This document shows, piece by piece, positions 47,101 to 54,499 of a stretch of DNA of 64,000 nt (position 1 is the first letter of the stretch; every line of letters starts with the position of its first letter). The stretch is from Mactra quadrangularis. Taxonomy: Eukaryota; Mollusca; Bivalvia; Venerida; Mactridae. The stretch lies in NCBI GenBank assembly GCA_025267735.1, contig CM046304.1:28399381-28463380 (forward strand), given 5' to 3'. The translations under genes were made by a program, and so were the position numbers. The notes beneath the pieces are model-generated. The model was not told the DNA's origin, made no database searches, and worked only from the letters and a program-made list of their open reading frames with translations.

Positions 47101-50100
47101 CAAGGGCCATAACTCTGAGTTAAAGAGTCTGACCTGAACAAGGCAACAGAATGCCTATCTCCTCTTGGTATTGAAGATTCCCATAAAGTTTTGTTGAATT
47201 CCGGCGAGTAGTTGCAGAGAAGTAGCGTGGAAACGATTTTTACTCTATATGCATACTGCATAACTAATCAAGGGCCATAACTCTGAGGTTTAAGTGTCTG
47301 ACCGAAACAAGCTGAAGATATGTGCATCTCCTTTTGGTTTTTAAGGTTCCAATAAAGTTTCGTTGAATTCCAGCCATTAGTTGCAGAGAAGTAGTGCGGA
47401 AACAACTTTTACTCTAAATGCATACTACATAAATAATTAAGGGCCATAACTCTGAGTTAAAGGGTCTGACCCGAACAAGCTGACGATATGCGCATCTCCT
47501 CTTGGTATTGAAGGTTCCCATAAAGCTCGTTGAATTCCAGCCAGTAGTTGCAGAGAAGTAGTGCGGAAACGACTTTTACTCTATATGCATACCGCATAAC
47601 TAATCAAGGGCCATAACTCTGGTTTAAAGGAATTGACCGGAACAAGCTGACGATATGCGCATCTCATCTTGATATTGATGATTCCCATAAAGTTTCGTTG
47701 AATTCCAGCCAGTAGTTGCAGAGAAGTAGCGCGGAAACGACTTTTACTCTATATGCATACTACATAACTAATTAAGGGCCATAACTCTGAGTTAAAGGGT
47801 CTGACCCGAACAAGCTGACGATATGCGCATCTCCTCTTGGTATTGAAGGTTCCCATGAAGTTTCGTTGAATTCCAGCCAGTAGTTGCAGAGAAGTAGTGC
47901 GGAAACGACTTTTACTCCATATGCATACAGCATAACTAATCAAGGGCCATAACTCTGAGTTAAATGATCTGACCGGAACAAGCTGACGATATGCGCATCT
48001 ACTCTTGATATTGATGATTCCCATAAAGTTTCGTTGAATTCCAGCCAGTAGTTGCAAAGAAATAGCGCGGAAACGACTTTTACTCTATATGCATACTACA
48101 TAACTAATTAAGGGCCATAACTCTCAGTTAAAGGGTCCGACCCGAATAAGCTGACGATATGCGCATCTCCTCTTGGTATTGAAGGTTCCCATGAAGTTTC
48201 GTTGAATTCCAGCCAGTAGTTGCAGAGAAGTAGTGCGGAAACAACTTTTACTCTAAATGCATACTACATAAATAATTAAGGGCCATAACTCTGAGTTAAA
48301 GGGTCTGACCCAAACAAGCTGACGATATGCACATTTCCTCTTGGTATTGAAAATTCCCATAAAGTTTCGTTGAATTCCAGTCATTAGTTGCAGAGAAATA
48401 GAGCGGAAACGACTTTTATTCTATATGCATACTACATAACTAATCAAGGGCCATTACTTTGAGTTAAAGGGTCTGACTCGAAAAAAGCTGACGATATGCG
48501 CTACTCCTCTTGATATTGATGATTCCCATAAAGTTTTGTTGAATTCCAGCCAATAGTTGCAGAGAACTACTCCGGAAACGACTTTTACTCTATATGCATA
48601 CTACATAACTAATCAAGGGCCATAACTCTGAGTTAAAGGTCTGATCCAAACAAAGCTGACCACATGCGCATCTCCTCTTGATATTGATGATTCCCATATA
48701 GTTTCGTTGAATTCCAGTCAGTAGTTGCAGAGAACTACTCCGGAAACGACTTTTACTCTATATGCATACTACATAACTAATCAAGGGCCATAACTCTGAG
48801 TTAAAGGTCTGATCCAAAAAAAGCTGACCACAGGCGCATCTCCTCTTGATATTGATGATTCCCATAAAGTTTTGTTGAATTCCAGCCAGTAGTTGCAGAG
48901 AACTACTCCGGAAACGACTTTTACTCTATATGCATACTACATAACTAATCAAGGGCCATAACTCTGAGTTAAAGGGTCTGATCCAAAAAAAGCTGACCAC
49001 ATGCGCATCTCCTCTTGATATTGATGATTCCCATTAAGTTTCGTTGAATTCCAGCCAGTAGTTGCAGAGAACTACTCCGGAAACGAAATTCGGAAGGACG
49101 GATGGACGGACGGACGGACGGACAACGCCAAAACTATATCCCCCTCCCGATTTCATCGGCGGGGGATAACAAGCCTTATGTGCTTATCACAATTTGATAA
49201 GGTTAGTTTAGGTATTAAAACAAAATTGTCTTTATTTGATTCAATGATTACTCCAATACTTTTGTACGGGGCTGAGGTCTAGGGGGTTTATAACCACATT
49301 GAAATCGACAAACTACATTTTCGATTTTGCAAATCTATATTAGGAGTAAAACACCAAGCACCCGATTTTTTTTGTTTGATGAAGTAAGATAAATATTGCC
49401 ATTAACAAAACACTTGAAAAGTCTAGTGCTGTCCTTGGACTGCTCTTGTTATTTAAAGTCTATTAATTGTACATTATTCATAGATAAATTTGCTGCACAA
49501 GTTTGATATTTTGACATAACTATATTCTTTATCTAATAAATAAGCTCAGAACATCGTTCCTCCAGCACTCCGGTGCTTTGATTGATAATAAAGCTAGTGT
49601 GTAAGCATTGTACTATTTTACTTTTGAGTTTGAATGTTAATATGATGTATGCAAAAAGAACTAGATAAGTATGTATATATTTCTAAATCTAAATAGAACC
49701 CATACTAAACTGTAAGTTCACGATGTATGTTCAGTGTTTTCAATTGTACAAAAAGGTTATTTCTAGGCATTCAGTATAGGTAACAAGGTGAATACAATAG
49801 TATATACGTTCAATTTCAGCTTCGTCGATACCATTTAGGTATAACAGATGCACTGAGAAATTACCACGAGGCAAATGTTCACATTTTTGATATGCCTGGA
49901 TTTAGCCCAAAGAATAGGATAAGTTCGGAGCAAATAAACAAAGTCGTCGAAGGTCACTGTGCAGAGGGATTTGATGTAAGTTTGGTTGGTAGCTTCGAAC
50001 AGAATAACTGTTTTTTAATAATCAGTAATTCGCGACTATACTTAAATGTAAATTATATAGATACATTCCAGTTAAATTACAGGATAGGGAAACGATCCAA

Positions 50101-53100
50101 TTATATTACATGCATTTACAAACATTTTAAGAAATTGTAAGATTGGTTTTGAATTCAATGTACTACATTGCATTTCTACAACTTTTATTATATTTTAATG
50201 GATTTATATGCCTTAAATGCGAAATTACAATTCACTTGTGTTGCTTTGTGGTTATTACATGTTTGCTTTCAATGTATTGTTGATTCTGATAACTCGTTCA
50301 AAGTTTATAGGTCACATATATTAACAGCGACATCTTCTAACAATATATTCTTATCCAAATCTTGTGGCATTTATAATTGACGTACAATGGTTTATAATTG
50401 TAGTTTAAGACTCCAATCAACGAGGAAATGAGTGATTACATACAAAACCCTGAATGGATGAATAGAATTCACGTCGTTTGTTTTATTCTTGACAATAAAA
50501 GCCTTGATAAGCCAGCGGAAGAGAGGCGTATGATTCAGAAAGTAATATCTAAAGTTCTTACTCCAAAAGGTAACTTTATTTGACCATTACATTAAGTACT
50601 TGGAAGTTAATTTCTGTCATGTTAACGACAAGTTAAAGATAAAAATATCGTAAAGTGAACTTGTTTGTACATGTTCCAGTTCGTTCTGTGGAATTTTCGA
50701 GCTTTTTCAGCATTTGCAAACCAAGCTTTGTCATAATATTTCAAGCATAAAACTTTATTAAGATTGTTTGTTAGCATAGTCACAATATGACCCCGGGAGT
50801 ATATCTGATGAAACTTTGTTGATTACTTTGTGTCCTATATCTACAAAAGGCATTCATTATAATTACCGTAGCAATTAATTGAGTCGGGCGTTTGATAAAA
50901 ATACTGTGTTAACATTGGTAAAAAACAAACGTTTTGAAATCCTTAAACATCATAACATTCTTATTTCATAAACTTATTAATAGGAACATGACCTTTCATA
51001 TGGTCAAAACGTTTAGCAACTGTATCGGTCCTACAAACTTTCAAGCATGCAATACTGAAGAAAACAACATGTTAGTTTTTCCATTTGATAAATATCATGA
51101 CTTGTAAAATATGAACTATTATATGGTTTCCAATACCGGAATTTATCGTTGAAAATAATTTTGTTATTTGTCACTGTTTGGATACGCCGTTCTGATGCTA
51201 TATTATGCATAAGCTTTTAAAAAGCCAGTTTCAAGCATATAATAAACAGACAATTTGTTTATTTCAGTGTAAGATCTATTTATTACACTCGTGAGCTAAT
51301 TATATTATATTTTCACTCGTGGCTACGCCACTCGTGAAAATATTGCATCTTAGCTGACTCGGGAAATAAAAATCGATCTTACCTCAAAATAAGCAAATAT
51401 CCTCTATATTGCTTTAAAATGTCTCATTGTCAAAAACCTTTTACGACTACTTAAGAATTCACTACCATGTGCAATTGATTATTATTGCAATTTATATTAT
51501 GTTTTAATTACAACAGGTATACCATACATTGTTGTTGTAACAAAACTTGATAAACTTAGAGAGAGAGGACTTAGTAGAGATGAAGTAATAAAAACGACAG
51601 CAGATTCATTTGGTTTAGTAGCTGGGAAGGTACATGCTGTACAAAACTATATCGATGAAATACAAACTTCAAAAGCAATGGACATTCCTATAATTGGTAA
51701 GTATAACTTTGCAATTTGTTAAAGCCACTAAACGAAGCCAAATTCTTTATCATCTATTTAAAAACAAGTAAAACCATCAAAAAGACAATAGAATATAACT
51801 GCCTTTGGATTATAATAACTCTCTCTAGCGGGTTCCCTTTTAGGGATCAAGTTATTCAAAATATCAATTTCTTATAAAAGTAGGGTACTTTTATAACATG
51901 CAAATTAGATTACGGAGATATCCTCCCAGCCAATCAAGTTGCTTAAAAGTGTTTGATAAAATTTACACAAAATTGTAAAGTGTTGGATATGTCATATCGT
52001 TTTTCCAGTGATTTACTCGAGAAATCAGTGCATGCAAATTTTGAGTACGCAAACATCTAAACTGATGCTAAAAAGAAACGCCTCATTTCTACTAGGTACA
52101 TAATTTTCGTGATTAAGAATAAATAAGGAAACATTTTTGTATAACGTAAGACTTAATGGGTTCTTTTCTTTTTCCCGTCAGTATATGTTCATGTATAAAA
52201 CTATTTACATGATTTCGTGAGTTTTAATTGGCTTTAGCACGAAATTCACTATACAAAACGTGTATTTATCAAAGCAGAAAATTTGTTGACTTAATATTTG
52301 AAGTTGTAGTTATTTTTAGCCACGACGGAATTTTCCGATCTAGTTGTTGAGTTCCGTGATTTTCCGTACAGTCATTACGTTGGGTTTTATCGCTAATTTC
52401 AAAATAATATTAGTATAAATTCTGGAGCAAATACTTGTGTTTTTTTGTATCTTATATGCGTTTTATATATTCATTGAATGTTTGCATGAGTTGTAAGCAA
52501 AAACATGATACTTGAGAATTATCAGCGTTCTATTTAGTAAAGGGGCTTTAATACATATATTAGACTATAACTAAATCGGGAGTTTTGTTGTAATAAACTT
52601 TACTTAAATAGTATTGTCAAAGCTTAACATCCTGGGTTACGGTCCGAAATTTTGTATTTATTTTTATATGCTTTCAATGATATGTTGAATTATTGAATGA
52701 AAATGTAATGTGAAAATGTAAACTCTCATACAATCTTACACAAAAAATGGCGAGTATCTTAACTATAAAGTTATATCTTCATGATCATTATAAAGCATAT
52801 AATTACAACCAAAACGAAATAATATAGTTTGATTGGTCAAAAGTGAACAGGTGACTTGAAAAAATGTGTTTTCATTTCCGTATAAACGCAGTTGCCAACA
52901 AGAATTCATTAATATTCATGACTTTAAATTACGTCATGCCGGTGCTAATTTCATGAACGAAAAATCTATTTTAGCTCTGTCACACGCAAAACAAAAGCTA
53001 TGCATGTCAATAAAAGAAGTAAATCATCGAATCATGAAAAATGATCCGATGATATCATATTTAAAATAAAATAAGAAATAAATGTTAACCGAAATAAACA

Positions 53101-54499
53101 TTCCAGTTTCACTTTTATCTTTACTATAAATAGCTAGTTGACCTCGACCTTGATAAACGCGCGGGAAAAGCGTAAAACTTTCAACTTGTTTACACGATTT
53201 TTTAAGCTTTACAATCTTGGTTTTCCCTTCCAGTGTTCTTTCTATACAAATTAGAATCCAATTACTTATATTTCTTTGCATAAATGGTTCTTGAAAATTG
53301 CATCGAAGCGGAGAATAAAATGGCTGACGGCTGGCATGAAAGACCTGTGTACGACCAAGATTATTCCGCACTACAATGCATTCGGCTCTTACGCACTAAT
53401 ATATAGTTCCTCATATCAACGCGAATTCCGCCCAGAAAGGTTGTAATTAAAAGGAATGAATTCATAGAAACTGACTTTCATCGAAATATAAATGTCATTT
53501 TGATGATAGCTAATTTCAGCATAAAGGCCAAAAGTGACATTCAGTTTCTATGAATTCATTCCTTAAAGAATCGACTAGATGTGTTAATTTTGTTATCTGA
53601 GATCTGGCTTGGTTTAACGAACACTTTCTTATCTTAAATTGCTTGATAAACCTTAATATTATATTTTAGCAAGATACAAGATAAGATACTAGATACAAAT
53701 ATTTATTAAGTAATATAGGCATCTGTCCCAAATAAAATATATGCATTATACAAACTGTCAATTCATTGGATACTTTGTTCAATACAGATAAACAAATGTT
53801 CATAAACTTACATAAACATATTTTCAAAAGCAAAAGTTAATGTAACTAAATTAAATGAAGGTTTATAGTTTTACAGTAAATATATGAATAAGGAAGATCA
53901 CAAAAATAATTAACCCAATTTTTTCTAAATAACATCGCTAAATCTATATAATTAGCAATTGCAGTATATAGTGTTAGATCAAACTTTTTCCATAAAGAAA
54001 TGTATTTTAAAGAAGACGGTTTGTCATTAAGATAATTAAGTTAATATTGCTTCCTAATAGAATTTGGTTTCGTACAAAATAAAATGAATTTCATCATCAA
54101 GTGTAGATTTTCATTATATTTTTAGCATTTTAGTTTAAGTGCGTTTCGCAAAATATTACTATTTATTTTACTCTAAAAAGTCTACATTAAGAGTAGAATT
54201 TTTATCATAATGCTCTCAGTTAAGGATATTTTATTTGAAGCATGCTTAAATCTGTGCAAATTATGAGTGCGTTCGTGATACCGGGCCCTGGTAACATGAC
54301 ATGCAAATTGTACATTTTTGCTGTAAAATAAGCAAGTAACTGTATAATCAAATACCATTAAAATAATAAGTATTAATCTTTATCATTTAAAACAGGTTGC
54401 ATGCAAGCTATCGTAGAAGAAGGTTGTTTCTACTATCAAAACCCTGACAAACAAACATTATATCAGCGGAGACCTGTTTCCAGCGATGAGGTTCGGTGA
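31631..54499 (+). CDS. IFI44-like gene: TLDc plus two tandem G domains (model)
   Basis: Exons: 31631-32189, 33344-33366, 34165-34356, 34800-34934, 41526-41694, 42664-42927, 45034-45044, 45833-46027, 49820-49975, 50404-50569, 51517-51696, 54396-54499. All are GT-AG and join in one frame to 717 residues; the first coding exon is not found. Domains: TLDc (about 20-186), G domain 1 (P-loop GIIGAGKTS 220-228, DIRG 276-279, THVE 368-371), G domain 2 (P-loop GRVNVGKS 473-480, DMPG 540-543, TKLD 632-635). Vertebrate IFI44/IFI44L have TLDc plus one G domain and are interferon-induced; a role in innate immunity is inferred. Exons c-f and h-k share intron phases (0-0, 0-0, 0-1, 1-1), supporting internal duplication. 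Alternative: two adjacent genes, the second starting at ATG 45803. The joining microexon is the weakest link. Confidence 0.65.
32190..32860. other. Intron sequence, nothing recognised
   Basis: AT-rich start of the intron between the TLDc exon and the 23-nt microexon candidate. No gene, hairpin or dispersed repeat found. Confidence 0.35.
32866..33175. repeat. Imperfect minisatellite, ~43-50 bp units
   Basis: About seven units built on AACTCGTTCCCACAAGTTAG followed by GGGAGTAGGTAA or GGAGGTGATATTTTTT. Unit length drifts between about 43 and 55 bp. It ends 170 bases before the microexon candidate. Confidence 0.8.
33344..33366 (+). CDS. Candidate 23-nt microexon linking TLDc to G domain 1
   Basis: A strong polypyrimidine acceptor (GGTTTTTTTATTGCAG) is followed 23 bases later by donor ACG|GTAATG. 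It takes the phase-1 end of the TLDc exon to phase 0, encoding PFDFFNDT. That is what the next exon needs; direct joining of the TLDc exon to the P-loop exon is out of phase with every acceptor I see there. Confidence 0.5.
33765..33925 (-). repeat. tRNA-derived SINE-like element, third family
   Basis: On the minus strand the sequence reads a tRNA-like head with GATCCTGGGTTCAAATCTCA (B-box GGTTCAAATC) after CAGTCGTAGTACGCGCGC. A body with AGAAATTTACCTACGATTGC follows. The other end was not defined. Confidence 0.55.
34165..34356 (+). CDS. IFI44-like exon: P-loop of G domain 1
   Basis: Encodes VKCFNILMTGIIGAGKTSYC, the G1 motif GxxxxGK[ST], in the same place as the vertebrate IFI44 P-loop. The exon ends AGCAAG|GTACAT in phase 0. 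The 5' boundary is uncertain: ATCAAAG at 34164 is chosen because it alone is in phase with the microexon; CAG at 34103 is a stronger site but needs phase 2. Confidence 0.85.
34455..34602. repeat. 148-bp fold-back directly after the P-loop exon
   Basis: The left arm 34455-34496 ends GTTTGAATAATTTCACG and the right arm 34555-34602 begins CGTGAAATTATTCATGTTTA. Further out, TTTTTTCTCAA pairs with TTGAGAAAAAA. The loop is about 58 bases. It is a small inverted-repeat element within the intron. Confidence 0.75.
34800..34934 (+). CDS. IFI44-like exon: switch II (DxxG) of G domain 1
   Basis: Acceptor TTTATTCAAG. Encodes KIRMLDIRGYEN; DIRG is the G3 motif and aligns with the CDSLG of vertebrate IFI44. 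The exon ends GGCTATAAG|GTTAGA in phase 0. It is followed by an intron of 6.6 kb filled with retrotransposon relics. Confidence 0.85.
35190..35765. repeat. Dispersed repeat, copy 1 (interrupted)
   Basis: CATTCTTTACACACACATTTGAAAACGAAAAG, and further on GAGGGTTTGAAGTACATTGTAC with TCATACGCTGCAC, correspond to the repeats at 45365-45600 and 63630-63900. The middle is diverged or interrupted. Confidence 0.45.
35780..38400 (+). pseudogene. CR1/L2-like retrotransposon relic
   Basis: Pieces in order: endonuclease C-terminus (NMLDLVLTEV then SDHFVVKILIN, 35990-36090), linker (PKPWFTDNLVIL), RT start (WKEAVVKPLLKNVSLDLKYS, 36800-36880), palm (LITIDLSAVFDTVDHEILL, 37050-37105), CSVPQGSCLSPW, and the late motif FSTVGPVLWNKLPDDVKLSP (38040-38095). 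Numerous stops and frameshifts break it. It ends near 38310-38400 with two copies of CCTTTAAAGGTGA(T/G)(A/G)TTTCGAC. It fills the 6.6-kb intron of the IFI44-like gene in sense orientation. Confidence 0.85.
38700..40500 (-). pseudogene. Minus-strand LINE reverse transcriptase relic, SINE-interrupted
   Basis: Read on the minus strand: LPERQFGFHAERGTSDMIFA and FVDLTKAFDTVSRNGLWKII (40290-40490), FISTLRQFHDG (about 40255-40290), then the SINE at 39911-40225. The RT resumes with GVKQGCVLAPTLFSMV, LTISTKKTEVMFQPA-like text, LTYLGSTHTSN, and near 38710-38790 a terminal ISLISHQRTHKTH resembling the C-terminal zinc finger of this LINE group. Stops and frameshifts abound. The endonuclease half is missing. 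Confidence 0.85.
39911..40225 (+). repeat. tRNA-derived SINE, family B, with target duplication
   Basis: Head GCCGCCCGGCTCAGTTGG, B-box GGTTCGATTCCCGGGCGG, body TACTTTCGTGGAGTTTGGTC, ATGGTTAACAGCTAAATC and TAGGTTGACTGACCGCC, tail GGCGTTAAACCCAAC then A-rich. It is flanked by CCATAACCT at 39902-39910 and 40226-40234, a 9-bp target-site duplication. This is the best-preserved copy in the window. Confidence 0.92.
40501..41525. other. Intron remainder, nothing recognised
   Basis: AT-rich sequence between the LINE relic and the next IFI44-like exon, with no gene or repeat I can name. Confidence 0.35.
41526..41694 (+). CDS. IFI44-like exon: central beta-strand of G domain 1
   Basis: Acceptor TTATATTTTAG. 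Encodes FPDKPGKPSELVDD, then DRIMHTLCVVIDG, corresponding to the DRIHCVAFVFDA region of vertebrate IFI44. It ends ACCCAAG|GTAATG, phase 1, one base into a Gly codon, exactly as exon 50404-50569 does in the second G domain. Confidence 0.85.
42664..42927 (+). CDS. IFI44-like exon: G4 motif and C-terminal helix of G domain 1
   Basis: Acceptor TTTTTTAATTCAG. Encodes GILVCIIVTHVENV (G4-like THVE, as THVD in human IFI44). It then runs through ISETSGIGLDDIFPVINYTD to the helix LALRALSKMVEHAREFVAQN. It can leave at donor ATTG|GTAAAT (42928) in phase 1, or read on to TGA at 42942-42944, ending GKYMY. The second option gives a protein that stops where vertebrate IFI44 nearly stops. Confidence 0.88.
42997..43259 (-). 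repeat. Dispersed repeat ending in a hairpin, copy 2 (inverted)
   Basis: It starts with the hairpin GGAACGATGT - CAAA - ACATCGTTCC and ends AGACTCCGCCTTCAATACCT, the inverse of the repeat at 12871-13143. It lies in the intron between G domain 1 and the 11-nt microexon, 53 bases past the alternative stop codon. Confidence 0.7.
43800..44095 (-). repeat. tRNA-derived SINE, family A (inverted copy)
   Basis: The minus strand reads from CCCGGGTCGAAAGCGCAATT (head) through TCGAATCCCAACCGGGGAGG to the tail GGCGTTAAATCCAATAAAT. It matches 18429-18722 over its length, with a diverged B-box. Confidence 0.82.
44284..44506. mobile_element. 223-bp element with 42-bp terminal inverted repeats
   Basis: Left TAGTTCTGTTATATTAGCCT then GTCACAACTTAAATAATTACAC; the inverse of the right end differs at only a few positions. 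No coding content. A TA on each side may be the target duplication. Confidence 0.85.
44512..44720. repeat. ~210-bp dispersed repeat, copy 1
   Basis: TGTTTGATAAAGTAAGATAT through GCTGTCCTTGGACTGCTCTT, GCACAAGTTTGATATTTTGA and CATCGTTCCCCCAGCACTCC. It matches 49373-49585 throughout. It begins six bases after the 223-bp element. The AGCACTCC(A/G)GTGCT palindrome is near its end. Confidence 0.75.
45034..45044 (+). CDS. Candidate 11-nt microexon joining the two G domains
   Basis: GACGCATTAAG is framed by a strong acceptor (TTTTCTGTTTACAG) and a near-consensus donor (AAG|GTAAGC). It turns the phase-1 end at 42927 into the phase-0 start at 45833 and adds Gly-Arg-Ile-Lys. Without it the two halves cannot be joined in frame. 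No transcript data are available here. Confidence 0.5.
45365..45600. repeat. Dispersed repeat, copy 2
   Basis: CATTACACAGACCTTTGAAA, CCCATTGAGGTTTAAACACT, TTATTAGCCAGCATTT and ACGACTTCCTGT are shared with 63630-63900 in the same order and orientation. Confidence 0.65.
45833..46027 (+). CDS. IFI44-like exon: P-loop of G domain 2
   Basis: Acceptor TTATATACAG. Encodes GLNILCVGRVNVGKSFFIDS, a second G1 motif. It is 195 nt, against 192 for the first P-loop exon, and both are phase 0-0. The frame is also open upstream to ATG at 45803, so a separate gene could begin there. Donor AAACTG|GTATTT. Confidence 0.88.
46110..46684 (+). pseudogene. LINE reverse transcriptase relic, 5' part
   Basis: Translated pieces: MNNMIKRIIMMYNLVSS, then LSPLLFIMFIIDIVDCF and a TILFVDDIAF box where the family has ADD, then WGLKVIVNKTKEVF. 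Premature stops and a deletion show it is dead. It continues at 49169 beyond the 2.5-kb insertion. Confidence 0.8.
46685..49168. mobile_element. 2.5-kb inverted-repeat element with a 168-bp tandem array
   Basis: It begins TATCCCCCGCCGA and ends TCGGCGGGGGATA, a perfect 13-bp inverse; the outer TA on each side is probably the target duplication. Inside, AAGGGCCATAACTCTGAGTT recurs 13 times at 167-169 bp spacing (46934, 47102, 47270, 47439, 47606, 47774, 47942, 48110, 48279, 48446, 48615, 48783, 48951). A GGAC microsatellite (49096-49125) precedes the right end. There is no transposase. It split an older LINE relic. Confidence 0.92.
49169..49370 (+). pseudogene. LINE reverse transcriptase relic, 3' part
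   Basis: Resumes the relic of 46110-46684: LGIKTKLSLFDSMITPILLY, GAEV, stop, GVYNHIEIDKLHFRFCKSIL, GVKHQAPDF. This is the usual post-palm region (FDSMVTP...YGAEVWG). It stops where the dispersed repeat at 49373 begins. Confidence 0.8.
49373..49585. repeat. ~210-bp dispersed repeat, copy 2
   Basis: Same order of phrases as 44512-44720: TGTTTGATGAAGTAAGATAA, GCTGTCCTTGGACTGCTCTT, GCACAAGTTTGATATTTTGA, CAGCACTCCGGTGCTTTGAT. Same orientation. Confidence 0.75.
49820..49975 (+). CDS. IFI44-like exon: switch II (DMPG) of G domain 2
   Basis: Acceptor TTCAATTTCAG. Encodes YHEANVHIFDMPGFSP; DMPG is the G3 motif. Phase 0-0, as in the matching exon of the first G domain. Donor TTTGAT|GTAAGT. Confidence 0.87.
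50404..50569 (+). CDS. IFI44-like exon: central beta-strand of G domain 2
   Basis: Acceptor TTATAATTGTAG. Encodes EWMNRIHVVCFILDNKSLDK, the same region as DRIMHTLCVVIDG in the first G domain. 166 nt, phase 0-1, ending CCAAAAG|GTAACT. Its twin is 169 nt with the same phases. Confidence 0.87.
51269..51382. mobile_element. 114-bp inverted-repeat element
   Basis: The left GTAAGATCTATTTATTACAC and right AAATAAAAATCGATCTTAC are imperfect inverses. Inside is a nested hairpin, ATTTTCACTCGTGG - CTACG - CCACTCGTGAAAAT. It lies 134 bases before the TKLD exon. Confidence 0.65.
51517..51696 (+). CDS. IFI44-like exon: G4 motif (TKLD) of G domain 2
   Basis: Acceptor TTACAACAG. Encodes GIPYIVVVTKLDKLRERGLS; TKLD fits the [NT]KxD guanine-specificity motif better than THVE of the first domain. 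It then runs through VQNYIDEIQTSKAMDIPIIG. Donor ATTG|GTAAGT, phase 1. Confidence 0.88.
51719..52551. mobile_element. Non-autonomous DNA element, TTAAAGCC ends, copy 3
   Basis: 833 bp from TTAAAGCCACTAAACGAAGC to AGTAAAGGGGCTTTAA. It matches 30010-30655 at both ends and has an extra internal part (CCCGTCAGTATATGTTCATG) also seen in the truncated copy at 31150-31485. It is therefore closest to the full-length form. It starts 23 bases after the TKLD exon. Confidence 0.8.
52552..53452. other. Intron sequence, no recognised gene
   Basis: The frames at 52866-53069 (+) and 53024-53371 (-) have no family-like content. Nothing else was found. Confidence 0.35.
53453..53562. repeat. 110-bp palindromic element, perfect 21-bp ends
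   Basis: Left GGAATGAATTCATAGAAACT(G) and right (C)AGTTTCTATGAATTCATTCC are exact inverses over 21 bp. The interior is not self-complementary to the same degree. Confidence 0.8.
53563..54395. other. Intron before the last IFI44-like exon
   Basis: Minus-strand text here (for example LWKKFDLTLYTAIANYIDLA) ends toward 53660 in a TATCTTGTATC-type repeat. It may be the 3' end of a decayed LINE, but no diagnostic motif is present. Confidence 0.25.
54396..54499 (+). CDS. IFI44-like last exon
   Basis: Acceptor ATTTAAAACAG, phase 1 as needed. Encodes CMQAIVEEGCFYYQNPDK and ends SSDEVR-TGA at 54497-54499. A weak donor (GATGAG|GTTCGG) precedes the stop, but no in-phase downstream exon was found. No poly(A) signal is evident nearby. 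Confidence 0.75.

Noticed and set aside
47749..48057. 102-codon minus-strand frame
   Set aside because: It lies wholly within the 168-bp array (168 = 3 x 56 keeps a frame open by chance).
53024..53371. 115-codon minus-strand frame
   Set aside because: No domain, signal or family resemblance; AT-rich context gives such frames by chance.
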